Shown in pieces: positions 63,528 through 64,000 of a DNA stretch of 64,000 bases. The notes under the pieces are model-generated. The model did not search any database, was not told the origin of the DNA, and saw only the letters and a list, made by a program, of their open reading frames with translations. A program made the position numbers and the translations under genes. The stretch comes from Methanothrix sp. (GTDB lineage: Archaea > Halobacteriota > Methanosarcinia > Methanotrichales > Methanotrichaceae): contig JARYLI010000001.1 of the NCBI GenBank assembly GCA_029907715.1, positions 124,001 to 188,000 of the forward strand. The letters run 5' to 3'. Positions within the stretch are counted from its first letter, which is position 1. The number at the start of each line of letters is the position of its first letter.

Positions 63528-64000
63528 ATGGACAGCAGGAGCGTGGTTCAGATACGGGCTGTCGTGTGGTGTTCGCTGCTGTTATATCTGCTGACGATCT
63601 CCATGGCCTACAGCCAGGATATCGGCTGCAATGCGAGCGAGGGAATCTGCAGGATCGTATCTCCGTCTGAGATCGTGGGTAAGATCCGCGCCGGGGAGCC
63701 TGTGGTCTACGAGAACGTCTTCATCTCAGGGGATATCAACATCACCAGGCTGGAAAAGCCCGTGGTCTCTCCGATAAAGATAGCGAATTCAACGATCAAT
63801 GGATCTCTGAGAATCAACGGCGTTGAGTTCATGGGTCCGCTGAACCTCAGCGGCACGGTCTTCTCAGGGGAGGTGGCCGCGAGGGGTGCGAGTTTCGGCT
63901 CCGACGTCTCTTTCGCGGGCGCGCATCTGCTCAGGGAGGCTGAGTTTACCCTGACGAGGTTCGAGGGGACTGCGAACTTCATCGGGACGAATTTTCATGG
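63528..64000 (+). CDS. Exported pentapeptide-repeat-like protein, truncated by the window end
   Basis: The frame is open from ATG 63528 to the last base (about 157 residues). A signal peptide is visible (IRAVVWCSLLLYLLTISMAY followed by SQD). After a linker with CNASEGICRIV come pentapeptide-like repeats of A/S-x-F-x-G type (ASFGSDVSFAGAH, AEFTLTRFEGTANFIGTNF). This is the second exported repeat protein of this kind in the window besides the one at 41025-42140. The rest of the gene lies outside. Confidence 0.8.
   Translation, partial: MDSRSVVQIRAVVWCSLLLYLLTISMAYSQDIGCNASEGICRIVSPSEIVGKIRAGEPVVYENVFISGDINITRLEKPVVSPIKIANSTINGSLRINGVEFMGPLNLSGTVFSGEVAARGASFGSDVSFAGAHLLREAEFTLTRFEGTANFIGTNFH

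Overview
The window looks like a chromosomal stretch of a methanogenic euryarchaeon, most probably an aceticlastic Methanothrix (Methanosaeta)-type organism. The domain assignment rests on archaeal information-processing genes (thermosome, RadA, RPA, PCNA, PriL, TFS, aEF-2, aEF-1alpha), TATA-box promoters and an intron-bearing tRNA. The methanogen assignment rests on methyl-coenzyme M reductase component A2 and F420-dependent methylene-H4MPT dehydrogenase. The genus is an inference from overall gene style, not something the sequence proves. Coding regions are moderately GC-rich, with ATG, GTG and TTG starts.

Layout. 1-615: 3' end of a thermosome gene. 855-7533: compact four-gene redox operon with two formate-dehydrogenase-type molybdopterin subunits, a flavin/2Fe-2S NAD(P)H oxidoreductase subunit and a 4Fe-4S sulfhydrogenase-beta-like subunit. 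7534-12457: thiI, small genes and a DJ-1 gene among nested repeat elements. 12458-18865: Hsp20, Tsr3, ValS-CyaB, Mtd and a Cys-cluster protein. 18953-25494 (minus strand): phosphatase, RadA, RPA, AtwA, MetRS. 25640-27736: regulators and FtsZ. 28094-32026: secreted protein and a rhodanese / MBL-rhodanese / CoA-binding sulfur operon. 32580-39671: NrdG-like radical SAM, UPF0200 kinase, Zn-ribbon, divergent HisB-like protein, cobalamin nucleotide-loop genes (cobZ-cobS-cobY), a phosphoesterase. 39692-42883: three exported proteins (beta-helix, pentapeptide repeat, transglutaminase-like). 43315-45765: TFS, PCNA, PriL. 46243-47526: AroA. 47964-50927: exported/membrane proteins. 50949-56714: peptide/nickel-type ABC importer operon with an embedded methyltransferase. 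57240-61188: aEF-2, aEF-1alpha, uS10, tRNA-Arg(CCG). 61225-64000: EngB, histidine kinase, small membrane protein, and a truncated exported pentapeptide-like protein.

The long intergenic spaces are occupied by three families of short inverted-repeat elements without coding capacity (called A about 118 bp, B about 180 bp, C about 124 bp here). They interrupt one another: C sits in B, which sits in A, near 7654-8095, and A sits in B near 10935-11246, with recognisable target duplications. This nested set of MITE-like elements is the clearest unexplained structure in the window. Other points worth attention are two genes (thiI and cobS) whose conserved N termini have no ATG/GTG/TTG start, a HisB-like protein missing metal ligands, an MBL-rhodanese with a degenerate metal motif, and the formate-dehydrogenase/sulfhydrogenase hybrid operon.
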